DNA of 31,661 nt, from the NCBI RefSeq assembly GCF_000485595.1, contig NW_014577285.1:176062-207722 (forward strand), read 5' to 3'. Of the stretch, positions 1-12,500 are shown in pieces. This stretch comes from Priapulus caudatus (Eukaryota > Priapulida > Priapulimorpha > Priapulimorphida > Priapulidae). Under the pieces are notes generated by a model, which worked only from the letters and a program-made list of their open reading frames with translations, was not told where the DNA came from and made no database searches. The position numbers and the translations under genes were made by a program. Every line of letters starts with the position of its first letter. Position 1 is the stretch's first letter.

Positions 1-19
1 GGCATATTAGATAGTACCA

Positions 20-49
20 GGGTACGTTCCGGTATACCGGACCGTACCC
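20..49. repeat. 30-bp near-perfect palindrome
   Basis: GGGTACG...CGTACCC with central CCGGTATACCGG; one mismatched pair. A related inverted pair, CAGGGTAC...GTACCCTG, follows at about 49-73, sharing GGGTACGTTCCGG. Confidence 0.85.
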
Positions 50-410
50 AGGGTACGTTCCGGCAGTACCCTGGGGGACATAGACCCTATCAGCAATAGT
101 AATACCTATTACTAGTACTAGTAGTAGTACTAGTAGTCGTAGTAGTATTGCTGTATCACTATCAGTGTATGATGTATCTTCATTATGATGTCACATACTT
201 AATTATTTGAGAAACGGTTGACTTGGAGTCGGATCGAGACTGTAATCATTCATTTCGTCTTTCTTTACTGTTCGACTTGAAATATCGTATTTCTTATCCG
301 AGTATCCGTACGTACATACTCATCGATACTGTCCTATCATCTGACATCATAACGAATCCTATTTAGTATTCTGTCGTCATAGGCCTACTGTATTTGTTGT
401 GACTTGTATT

Positions 411-461
411 CAACTGTGTTTAGCATACAACTGTGTTTAGCATTCAACTGTGTTTAGCATA
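411..461. repeat. 17-bp tandem repeat, 3 copies
   Basis: CAACTGTGTTTAGCATA occurs three times end to end, differing only at the last base of the middle copy. Confidence 0.97.
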
Positions 462-804
462 CCTTTAAACTTAAATTTAGTTTAGTTATGAAATATCATG
501 AAACAAACATGCACCTCTATGCGACTGCGAGCTCAAACAATGAAACATTACCTGCTATGATTTTACTGAGTTATGAAATGTAGTGATACAAATATGTAGG
601 CCTATAATATTGTAGGCATGATTTGTATTTAATTCCCTGCTTTGTGCTGAAGTCAACTTGATACCAAAATAGATAAGAAGATATAGTCATGTATAGGATT
701 TCAAATAATGTATTAAAAGATCTAAACTGAAACTTAATCCTGTATATAATGTATATTGATATAAATGTTTGAAAATATGTCTTAATATTTGTTTGATTAA
801 TTAG

Positions 805-925
805 CTACTACTTGGATCTGGATGACAGAGTTGGATATTTTGGCAAAGATGTTGAAACACAGACAGAGGAGACTGATATTTTGTCAATATCAAAGACACA
901 AAGTTTTATCAAAGACATGTGCAAG
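805..925 (+). CDS. C10orf67: C10orf67-like exon a (first recognised)
   Basis: It follows the acceptor TTAATTAG and ends at donor AAG|GTATT. The first base completes a codon from an upstream exon, so this is not the initiator exon. It encodes 40 residues beginning YYLDLDDRVGYFGKDVETQT. The V-G-Y-F, TQT and ILS positions are the best family match in the N-terminal half. The TQT followed by E also fits the binding motif of dynein light chain LC8. Confidence 0.8.
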
Positions 926-3900
926 GTATTATGCGTGGCATACATGGCCATGAATAATAGAGAATGTGTAAATATACTGGAATTAATAATGGGAAATAGA
1001 TTTTAAGTTGATTTTTTTTTCTAATGAGTGGCTAAATACGTTGGTGTTTTACTTCTTTTTTTTAATTACAGCACTGCTCAGTAGATATTTAAATAGCATA
1101 CAAGTGACAAATGCAATAGGCAGGATCTGAAATATATTGTTGGTTTCTGTTTGATTTTTTAAGGTGGCAGAAAAATTAAGACATGACATGGAGCGCACTA
1201 AGCACAGCCTCGTTTTCAGCTATCAAACTGAGCTACGAACAGCAGCAGTTGATCTGTATGTATAATCCTATGATAATGTTTTCCATGTAAACATGTTAAT
1301 AATAATATTATATACTGATGGTCAAACTAACAACTAAAAGAAGCCAGTCTCCATCAGCCTCCTCTTGTTTTGCATCAGTCAGTGTTAACCAGGCCCACAG
1401 TCTGAATTATTAATATTAGGTTACTATCAGTAACTATAAGTGAGCAAGCTGAAACTACACCCTTCACCATGCACACATGCAACCTTGCCCTGCAGTTGGT
1501 TTATTAAGATTCAATTCATAAATGCTTTATAATGAATCTACAACCAAAAGAGCCAATACAACAACAGCAACAGCTACTTATGATAATAATTAATATTATA
1601 CTGTGTTAACATTCCAGTATTCTTGACCATAGTTACACTACTTTTCTTTTATGTCTGCTAATACTTTTTTTCTAATCGCTACTGTGTGCAGATATAGCAG
1701 AGTAAATGAAAAAGTCTCTGAGATTCAGGCAAAACAGGTTGAGGTATGGATGTAGTACCCACACATGTACGTTATCTTGTATGAGAGTCCAAAATGCTCT
1801 TGGCTCATTATTTCAATATAATAATAAGAATCATGTACATATACATGAATAAAGAAAGATTAATATGTATTGCATGGTTCTCTAAATTTTAATTCTATCT
1901 TTACATATAATCTATACATTGTAATTAATTGATCATAATTACAGCACCTGAATAGAAGTTGCTTTCATAGTACTCTACTGTATACACTTGTAGATCTCTA
2001 GATTTAAATACACTGATGCTTGCAATACATGTGATTGAGATCCGCTCTTGTTAATATTACAGCAAACAGAAACACTTCGGAGAGCATACAAGCAACAGCT
2101 AGCTGATGCTATTGCAAAGTTCTCAGCAACATGGAAGGTAATCTAAATTAAAACTGAAAATACCAATTGAAAAATTATTAATATTAATAACAGCAATATA
2201 TGTTCACATTTTTGTAAACAAACTTTAAACTTCCTTGCTCAAATATTAGCTATTCGAATCCCAATGTAGACATAATGTAAATGCTGGGTCTTATCTCTTT
2301 CCACAACAAATCGGTTGCACGTGAAGAGTTGCATACACTACTGCTGTCTAATATCCAACCTTGTCTTATTATGAAATCTTCTCAATATGCTTAGAAATAC
2401 TACGAAACACAGATGTCGGGTGGGAAGCAGAAATTAGAGTTGCAGTTGCAGCAGCTAAGAAAAGATAAGAAGCACCTTCTTGGAACAATCCACAAGAAAG
2501 ATGCAATAATTGAGATGTTGCGAGAGCAGGCGCAGACCTTTGTCAGTGAGTCAACCTTGACTGAGGTAATTCATCCAGCCTCCAGTAGAGGCGGAGCAAC
2601 TTGCACTTGCCACTAGAAAACCTATGGCTTTGTTAGTTCAATTGTTTAGATAAAGCTACACATCAGCAGTTTAAATTTTCACATGAGAATTTAAGTACAC
2701 ACTGCCATGTTATAGTTTTGCGAGCATTGATCGATGCATTCATAAAGCATGCTAGCAGACTATATATCGAACGTGTAAGAGTGGTCATCTCGGTGCATCT
2801 AGGATTGTTTTTGGTTCACGTGGTCTGTGAAAAATAATCTTAAGAATTTATTGAATACTTAAAAGCAGGGGTTAATGATGACAAAATTAGTAATTGGCAC
2901 GACATAACACTAACGCAATTAACTTCTGTCAAAACCTAATTATAGGCTGGTTGCGCTATCTGGTGGGCAGTCAAGAGCTTGCTTTTCTGCAGTTTCCTGA
3001 ATACTGTTAAGAGTATACTTCATATGCATTGTTATTTAGCACTTCTCTTTGTGAATGTTTCTAGATGGGGGAAGAGGAAGAGGAGGAGGAAAAGGAAGAC
3101 CAAATAGAGGTGAATCCTGAATCACTCATCTCATCAGAAGACCTGCAAAAGTTAGAGGAGGAGGTGCGAAAATGGAAAAAGGATGCCCTTCACTTGCAGA
3201 GGGAGGTAAAGCAAAAGGATGACACCATAGATGCATTAAGTAAGTGTACATAACATTTAGTAGACATATATGTGATTGGGGATGGTTATATTGCTCTAGC
3301 CAGTATATATCCTAATGTTCTGCAATGCTTACAGGAACGGAATCTGAAACCCAAGAGAAACAATTGGCTTCTGAGAGGAAGCTGTCGGAGCAGGTAAAAT
3401 ATCCTAAATCATGATGGTATAAACAGATTAGGTGCATGCGTGCATTTGCGTGCATGTGCATTTGCGTGCATGTGTGTGTGTGTGTTTGTGTGTATGGCCA
3501 AATATAACAAAACTCATAGAGAACCTTATTTAGGAAAATGTATTTGGAATATATGTAATAACTACATTTGATTACTAGCTTTAGCAGGATATTGCATCCT
3601 CCTTATCATATGAGCAGACATGTACAAACGTATATGGTCTAGCTATCATGTTTGTAATATTAGAATAAAATGTCTAGATGTGATATATAATTCTGATTAG
3701 CATTTTCCTCTTCTGTGCTCTTAAATATTTTCTCCGCGTTTTTCTTATTTCATTCTTTATTTTCTTTTGTCTGTGCGAATGCAGATGGAGCAAGAAATCC
3801 AAAGGCTGCAACAGTTGATTGAGAGGGAAAAAGAAACTCAGCGAAAAATGGTACTCTATGTCGGAGGTGCCATCTCTGTTTCATTGCTGTGTGCGTTTGT

Positions 3901-6900
3901 GGTGCACACACACCTCACTGCATCAGTTTATCCGGTGCATTGTAGAAAGTCTGTGGAAGAGCAATAAGTCATGAGCTGTGTTAATTCACTTATCATCAGT
4001 CAGGATGTGACTTATTCTTCAATTCTCTGATATTTCGCTCATCAATCTGTGACAGATGGAGCTGCAGATGCGAAATATTGAGAAAGAGATGGAGAGCCAT
4101 ATGATGAACACAAAGAAGGCACTGCAAGCCCAAGCAGCAAAGGATCATCAGGCACTAAAAGATATGGAGAGGCAGCGGCAATTACTTGATGACAAGGTGA
4201 AGAAGCAGGTGGAGGATGCCCAGGTGAGTGGAGCCACTTTGAGTAATGGGTGATAAATTTGCCACGCCATCAAAGCGATACATATGACACACATATTACT
4301 GCAGAATAGCACATAGGATCTTAACATTCATTGTGAGGTTAAAACCTTGTAAGTCTCTGTGTTGCTGGTTCATACTGTAGAACATGATAGGTTTCAGCAA
4401 TGTGTATCTGTAAATTAACATCTGAATATTTTGCACCATGATGTGTTTTTTACTCTGCTCTGCAGTGTATTGTTCTGTAAAGTAACTAAGATCATTGATG
4501 TATTTCACATAGAATTCGATGGGAATGGAAACCTGTGATTGGATTAGGTAGTTCCGAGTTAATTAATAGTAATGTGATTTTTGTGTGATTGGATTACATA
4601 TATGCCTATAGTTCACGTGTGTTTTTTTCACAGGAAAAGCAAATTCCTGAATCTGGTGGAACAGCTCATGACTGGAATCAGGCAAAACGTGTAAAGAAAC
4701 TTTTAGAAGTAGAGATTGAAAGGTATAGATTTGTTAATTATGACTCGGTTTGCTACGAGGAATTATAATTCTCCAAGGTCTCACTCCTTATACCCTGGAT
4801 TACCAAGCAATCTATATTTTCAGCAGAATGTAAATTATTATTTTGATACTGCCTTCGTTCTATAGTGTGCCTGATTCTGTAAATCCTGATTCTGTATTTG
4901 CTATGAACCTTGATTGCTTGACTAATTGCTTTTAACAGGTTAAAAAGTGAGCTGAAGAAAACTAACTATAAGTGGGAGAAGAAATGTGCAATTCTTCAGC
5001 AAAGGTTTGGCACACAATGACACATATAATTATATATTGTAATTAGATTTCAATGATGGGTTTAGTAAATTTTTTAATATGTGGTTATGGCAGTCCAATT
5101 AAGCTGTAGGCACATAGAGTGGGCGTGCATGTTAACTTCCACGTTTTATCTTACTAGAAACAATAATGACAAAGTTTACTGTTTTATTCAAATGTTCTTA
5201 TCATGGAGGCTGTACAGTAATTGAATCCAACTAAACGTTATCTAAATTTACTCATTGCAGTATTCATGCACTCAAGGATGAAAGCTATCTGCGTCAGAGT
5301 TTACACCGGCAGACTACGTCAATACGTTATGCCACAGTTGCATATGGCTATGTATGATTTAAGCACCTTTCGGATTTTGGTACCATATAACTATAATAAG
5401 ATTCTCATAGATATTGGGTCAACTGTGATGTATAACAAGAAGACATTCTTTTTAGCGGACGATGTAAGTAGCGTTTGACAGAATTGCCTGCTAAAACGTG
5501 TTATATTAGAAACCTAATTTTCCACTAGAGGGCAGCACGTGCTTGAAACCTATCCACCGAAGACTGCAGTAGTTAGTATACATAGAACCGATTAATTTTA
5601 AAATACATGAAGGTGATCAATTCGAACGTGCGTTGCCATAGACGAATACAAGTTGAAACAAAATATTACATTTATGAGATTATCCTCGTTTTAAATTGAC
5701 TTGCCTTTAATGGATTGTATTTCAGTGTGATAGTCCATTAGGTATTGTCCCTAGTCAACCACCTATAATTTCATCAAAGAAACCATTGGTAAGTATTATT
5801 ATTATTAATAATTATATATATATATATACTTATTACCTCCGGGCAACGGAGGTCATGTAATCGGTCTTGTGTGTGTGTGTGGGGTAGCGTTATGAGCAAA
5901 CGCGAATCGGAATTCAGCAGCACTGGCGCTTAGGGCATCCAGTAGCAGCAGCTCAGCTTAGGGCGTTCAGTCAGCAGCAGCGTCGCCTTAGGGCAGTCAG
6001 AGTCAGCAGCAGCTCGCCTTAGGGCGTCCAGTCAGCAGCAGCCAGCAGCACGCCAGCTGTTATACACATACATGTTACACGCTCGCGGAGGTATGCACTC
6101 TCCGTGAGTGCCCTCTGTCTAGTTTATATTTATAAGCTAGTGGGGTTAACTCTATTTTCTTCCCATATATAACTTTAGTTATTATTGCTGAGATATGATG
6201 ATACATGTAATGTGAAATATATGAGCTGTATTATGTTATGCTGATGCTAAGTTGACTGTAAAGTGTATGGCATAATGCCTCATTGGTGCATGCACACATG
6301 GATAATGAGCTGTCGGTAAATTACAGATGTATGACAACAATGGGCCACCGTTCTTTTACTGGGCTGTTTCGCATGGTAACAGGCAACATCTCAGTGTCTG
6401 CTTGGTTATTGTTTGTAAGCGATGTATGTTTAGGAACAGCTGGAAGAATACAGAGTGACAGTGGAGTTGTCTCTCTTTCATGTGCAGGTGGTAGTACTCT
6501 CACTTTCGCAACCTATGACCCATTTCTATGCCACGATTGTTGTCTCAACGAAACGATCACTTTTGCCCCCAAAATGCAGGAGACGGGTTCCTTATTTAGC
6601 CACCCACAAAGAATGAGGACATTTCTGTGGTGTGTGACCCACTTTTGCTAGTGTAAATAGTGCTGGACTCTTCCTCTTTCCTTGTAGCTGAAGGGTTTGC
6701 TTATGGGTCTTCCCGATTTCTCACAGAGGTGGTTTCCGGCTGTTAACGTCGGATGTCCTTCATGTTCTACAATCGTATTTAGGTCTATCTTTCGGCAAAC
6801 TCAAATAATCAGCATTAACAAAGTCATCTATAAATATAATGAAACATATTAGGCATAAATCAAGCCGAACTATAAGCTCTTCTCTATTCCTCTGCTCCCC

Positions 6901-7206
6901 TACCTCCTGTGCTTGCCCCAGTCTGCTGTAGGGCATTGAAGGGAAGTCCTTCCCGGAGAGGAGAAGAGGGAGATGACTATTCATGAGCAGTGTTTGTCCA
7001 GACTGGGATCACGCCGAAGCGTTGAGGAAGTTTACGAAACGTTTTGTAAGAGGCTGTCATCGCACATTGCATGGTCGGTGTGCACGTCCTCCTGTTTGCA
7101 GATGCCCTGCGACAAACATCGTTGTCTTTCGGCACGTGCGTTCTGATGTTCGCCGCTTCCTACTGCGGGCCGCCACTCGCACAGACTCACTCTGAGCCCA
7201 TGCTGC

Positions 7207-7300
<94 letters not shown>

Positions 7301-9514
7301 AGTGTGTTATTGCAAGCAGCAGAAAATTGTGGGAGAATCGTCATCTGGTTTGGGCGAAGTATTATGTGTGCGCACAAATATCCAATTGATTCAGGCACCT
7401 GCTTCCGCGCGTAGGTTTTACCATTACTTTCCTTGGCATTTGCTTCACTAGCAGAGTTTGGGCTTAAAGGCCCAGGTATCATGGGTTTATATTTCACCTA
7501 AGCTATGATTGATTGAATTTCCCGCCTTGATAACACACTGTGATAGACCCTCTAAAAACTCCATTTACTCACGTTAGAATGCGCAAGAAATTCAGTGATA
7601 ATTTTTACATTATAAAAAAAAAATACAATTCACTACATATTACATTTGTAAACCGATCTTAGATGTTGTAATTGCGCATTTATGTTTAATTATATTTCCC
7701 CATACATACACGTGTGTATTATTGCTAGCTGAAATTGAGTAGGTCATTCGCAAGTAAAGACAGACACTCTACCTATTTCTGTAAATGCTAATGGAGTGGA
7801 AACTATAGTAGGTACTGTTAGATAGAAACATGCTGTAATTCATATATAGCGAACCACTTCAATTGCCCTATTCAGGATCTACTTATAGTTACATAACATG
7901 TCTGGCCCTTCACAGACATCCTATCACACTTACTGCCTGCGCAACCACTATGGCTGGCTTTAATATGCGTATTTGTATCATCGTCGTTGCATATTGTGGT
8001 CGTGGGGTTTATCGTGTGCAAACAAGCAGCGCTTTTGTGCTGCTCGGAACTTACGCTAGGCAGGTGCGACTGTGACACATTGTGTTAATACCGGCGACCT
8101 CTCCCTGCCGTCACTGAGACAGGTACAGGTCAGAGGTTACCGGAAGATGTTTCGTGGTGTCACCTGTAACTCTATCACATGAACAAACAAAACATGGAAT
8201 CGGCTGCGAAGAGCTAGTTGCTTGGAGCTTTATGGTGCTAGACATTGTTTTTTTTTATAAACGCGAAAGCGTTGATTATTCGAAAAGGAGTCGTGAAGTT
8301 GAAACATATTTTTGTCAGTCAGTTTCAGTCTCAAGCAGAGTATGCTGTGTAATAAGCCAACACGTACTATAATATGAATGACAACTCTTTGATCCGAGTA
8401 CTAATTGGCGAGAGAAAGACGTGTTACCATTTTGCCACAGCAAACTGATAACCGACCTTTTGTTAGCTGAACTATGTTTCGGGAATAGGGGGATGGCACG
8501 CGTGACAAGCTGTATTTAATTTGGCAATCGGCATTAAACTGCAGACAACGCACAGTGTGCGTTACCCGATGAGATAACATTGAGCAGGTCTAATTAAAGT
8601 TTCCATTACTAGAGGTGTTTTGCGGTACATTGTCAGTTAATATTCAATTAACAGGGGCTAATCATAATAGCTAATTGCGATCTCACATGGCAAGTGAGCA
8701 CGCTTGAATGCGGCCAAAGCAGCAATATTTTCACTGTATTTATACATGCATAACAATACTAATGCAGCCAATTAATTGGTAGTTAATGCCAGCTAAAATA
8801 CAAATCACACAGGAAAAACAAGAGGAGTGAATATCGAAATGAGCAAATATAGCTTCATAATGACTGATTCTCTGTGTATTAAACAATTAGTGTGGTATGG
8901 CTAATTGGCTCACAAACGTAACGCGAGGGCGTGCGATGTTCAATTGAGTGGATTCAGTCATGCGTGCCGCTGTTGTGCTGATACGATGCATTTAAATAGA
9001 ACTCCGCGTTTCCTTGTCGGTTCGTTTTCTCCGCTGCATCCCTAATTAAGGCGGCGACTGGTTAATGAGAACGAAATGATTTTACATGCTTGATTGTGCG
9101 ACGCGCGCGGGAGCACACAGGTGTGTCGTTACACAGACCACTCCTGACCCACTGAACCGCGCTACGCAAACAGCAATTGCCCGTGTATACACACACACTC
9201 GGCTGCATCCCCTCACGAGATAACACTGCTAATGTAGAAATGGGCGCGAAACGCAGAGTGTGAGGTGCGGAAAGATGCAGGGTTCGCGTAGGCATCACTC
9301 GGCGCAGCAAACACGAGATAAAACGCTTACGTTAAACACAGAGGCGGGGGTGCCTGAATCAGTTGGCGCCGGCAATCAAACAGAATGATAATGCGAAGTG
9401 TAGAAAGCAGTCGAACTTTACAGAATTCAGATTGAGTTGATTCTCGACGGACCAATAGAACTGTCAGACAGTGGCCGGAATTTATCACTATTCCTACTTT
9501 AGATGGACTGTACA

Positions 9515-9553
<39 letters not shown>

Positions 9554-12500
9554 GCATGCACACGTAAGACGCTAGGTTATATTTAGTTATCGCGTGGCAG
9601 CGTCGCCTTGCGTGCTCTGTTCGTTGTAGCGGCCGCCCGTTGCCGGTCTAGCTGGCTTGCCGGTTACACGAACCAGCGTCGTATTGTGTCTGGGCACCCG
9701 CCCGACGCGCGCCGCCATTGTGCCTTTATCAGGCAAAGCAGCTCACACATAATCATTATCTGAATCGTCGCGTATTGACAAACATCGATGGTGGTGCGTT
9801 CGCTGAAAAATCGAGCTTTTTAGCGTGCGCGCTTAATTGCAGGGGGAAATATAAGAGCGAAAGCGAGCCAAGCGGACAAACTACTGCGCGTGTAGTAATA
9901 GTAACAGTAATAGTAGGGGCTTACACAAGAGAGAAGTCCTGAGCAGCATTATACGTTCCGTTATTTGATTAGAATGTTTATAATCTATATTTGCGGTTGG
10001 CTACGGCAATCGTTGCGTGATCGATTTTGAGCTGCTTAGTGGTTATTTAGTAATTTCGCATTCAGATTAAAGATGGTTGCATAAAGTTATTGTCGTTATC
10101 TGCTTCCCTTCTTGGTGGCGGCAAAGGGGGGCGGGTACGTCTCGACTGGAGTGTTTTGTTTGGGTTATATGTGTAGTGGTCCGGTTTGTAGCAAATAGAG
10201 TTTCTGATGGCTTATGAATTCAGTATCGCGGCGTCTATATAGTCTTGACGTTTTACTCAATTATGTAGATAATGGCATAATATGCTTGTGCGTGTACAAG
10301 CGTTAACGCCCGCATTGCCAACCAGGTGTAAATACAGATAGAGTATCTCTTACAATATATTAATATGTAAACTGCTCTCACTTCAACACAATTTGCGCGC
10401 CATCTTATCCCTAACGCTTAGGTTAACGTTTCCGTTGTTGTTGGTCTGTCTGAGGAAAATACATTTTGGAGACAGTGTGTATTTACGTGTACCATTAGCG
10501 GAACGAATGGATACAGGCTCATTGTATTGCACAGCGAGTGTCTTGGCTATAGTAGTTATCATAGTTTGGGTTTGAAAATTTTAACTCGTTTAATAGCCTT
10601 GTGTGTCCACCGCCCTGTATATAGCAGCACGAGTAGTGTAGGAAAACCCGTGTCTAGCATGTAATCCACTTATACTGTTCTTCATTGTATCTGTCCGTAG
10701 TTGTGTATACGTACGATTGAGGTGGGTACTCTAAGTGAAAGCACGCTAATGTACGTGGCCGGATACCTCGCGACAAGTTGAAAGCGCGTTTCTGAAACAT
10801 TTCCCGACCGCCCAGTTCTCGCGGTGAATAGCGCTCATTGACGGGCAACATACGACTGAGATTATTGTTGCTCGATGCCGGCTCGGCTACCCTATCATTT
10901 CTCCGTCTGCTCCTTAGCCGTATTTAGAGTCCCTCTAGATAAAGACACTCTAGCTGTGGTGTGCCGCCTGAGACGACCCCACCCGCCCTCTTTTGTCATT
11001 GCCATACTGCGCATCCCCCCGCAAGTTGCTCGTATCTATTGTCGTATTACCATTCAGCCTTGCGCCCGACCCATCCTTGCCAATAATGCCCTTAAAGGGG
11101 TCCTGCTAAGAATGTCTCTATATAGTCTTAAGATTACTCTACGTGCGCACTAGTTGGATTTGGTTCAGTGACCTGGTCTGCGCAATAGTAGTCAGGTTTC
11201 TATACTCGCAGTGCGATACGTGCTTGTGAGCGCTGCCACCGCAAGTGAAAGCGCCGGCTATTATGTTCCATTTTCGTTTACGTATACCCGTGTTACTTTA
11301 GAGTACACGTTGTATTTCTTTGTCTGTACGTGCGTGCTGACTGACGGTATTACATTCCAGTTTCTGTATGCGCGCTTTATCAATTAAATACAGTCACGTT
11401 TACTTTTATTTTTAAGCAAACGTTTTTAATACAACTTAGCCGTACATTGCATTTTACTTGGCCGTAATAGTTTTACTCATATTATAATGCGAAAATTGCA
11501 TATAAAAACATAAATGCGCCCATTCTTAATAGGAATAGGAACATTTTAGTATTCACAGATTTGCTTATATCTAAAATTGCTTATTAATGTAATCGTTCAG
11601 TATAAAAACCATAGACGAAGATAAATATGCGTAATGCGAATGTGCGTCGGGGATGCACTGACGCATCATCTCGGTAGCGGGAAGTGTAGAAGTAGTGTAG
11701 AAGGCTCGTGCTGTGCGGCCCGTCAGTCGATAGCTTGTGCTGGTGCCCGCCTTTATTGACAGGCGCGACCGTGTTTGATTGCAAACATTGCAGCGGCATT
11801 GGTGGGTGTGGTACAATACCCGTGGCGAGCGAGATACGTTCAACTGGATTAGCGAAAGTATCTCACTTTGTTTAAATTCGACGGCAAATGTTTGTCCGCC
11901 TTGAAACGGGAGACCTCCATCCAGCGCTGACAAAAGCTACTGCGGTTGCTAACAGTTTCAACCGTCAAACTGCTGGCAGACTTTTCTCAGCGTTGCGGCG
12001 TTGCCGCGATGGTGTCTCTGTGGGTTCGCGTGGGGGTTACTGCGATGGGGTGGGTACTGGCGAGAATCCGAGTACAAAGCCATACGTTGCTTATAGCAAA
12101 TTCAGGTTATCGGCGTTGAGCTATCTCATGAATAAATTATTTCTGAGAAACTGTTGATCTGCAAGATTGCATTGAATGATCCTAGCATTTAAAATTGTAG
12201 TAATGTTAGTTGGAAAGCGTTTGCAGGTATGCATGCGTTATCGCATATAGGTGTCAGTTGTTTCAATCAGTCTTTCATTACTGAACAAGCATCGTGTGAA
12301 TATAGACAAGGTTGCAGTGCATGTCTTTGCTAGGTTTATATGACCTAGCGGTTGGTTGCCTGGCTTTGCTGGAGGCCTATAGCCTTTCTCCTTGTTTTTT
12401 TTCCGACTGAACCAGATGTCTAATTGAGATTTTGCATGTTTTCGGTATAACCAACTGCCAATTGTTGATCTTTGGACACAATGAACAATAATTCGTGAAA

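Larger units (their letters stand above)
1..804. other. upstream intron or 5' flank, no exon recognised
   Basis: It holds a palindromic GGTACC-rich cluster (14-75), a TAG/TAC trinucleotide stretch (110-150) and a 17-bp triplication (411-461). A coding exon ending two bases into a codon is required upstream of 805, but I could not identify one here. Confidence 0.5.

Noticed and set aside
6283-6651. 122-codon plus-strand open frame in the large intron
   Set aside because: No in-frame splice logic with the gene and no protein-like texture; the 54-nt block inside it reads in a different frame.
7057-7497. Open frames of 146 and 126 codons across the AC repeat
   Set aside because: Their length comes from the microsatellite.
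10875-11153. 92-codon ATG-initiated open frame in the intron
   Set aside because: No recognisable domain, lies in CpG-rich DNA where stops are rarer, no promoter or polyA context.
11571-11933. 120-codon minus-strand open frame
   Set aside because: Non-ATG start, unbiased codons, overlapped by another frame on the same strand.
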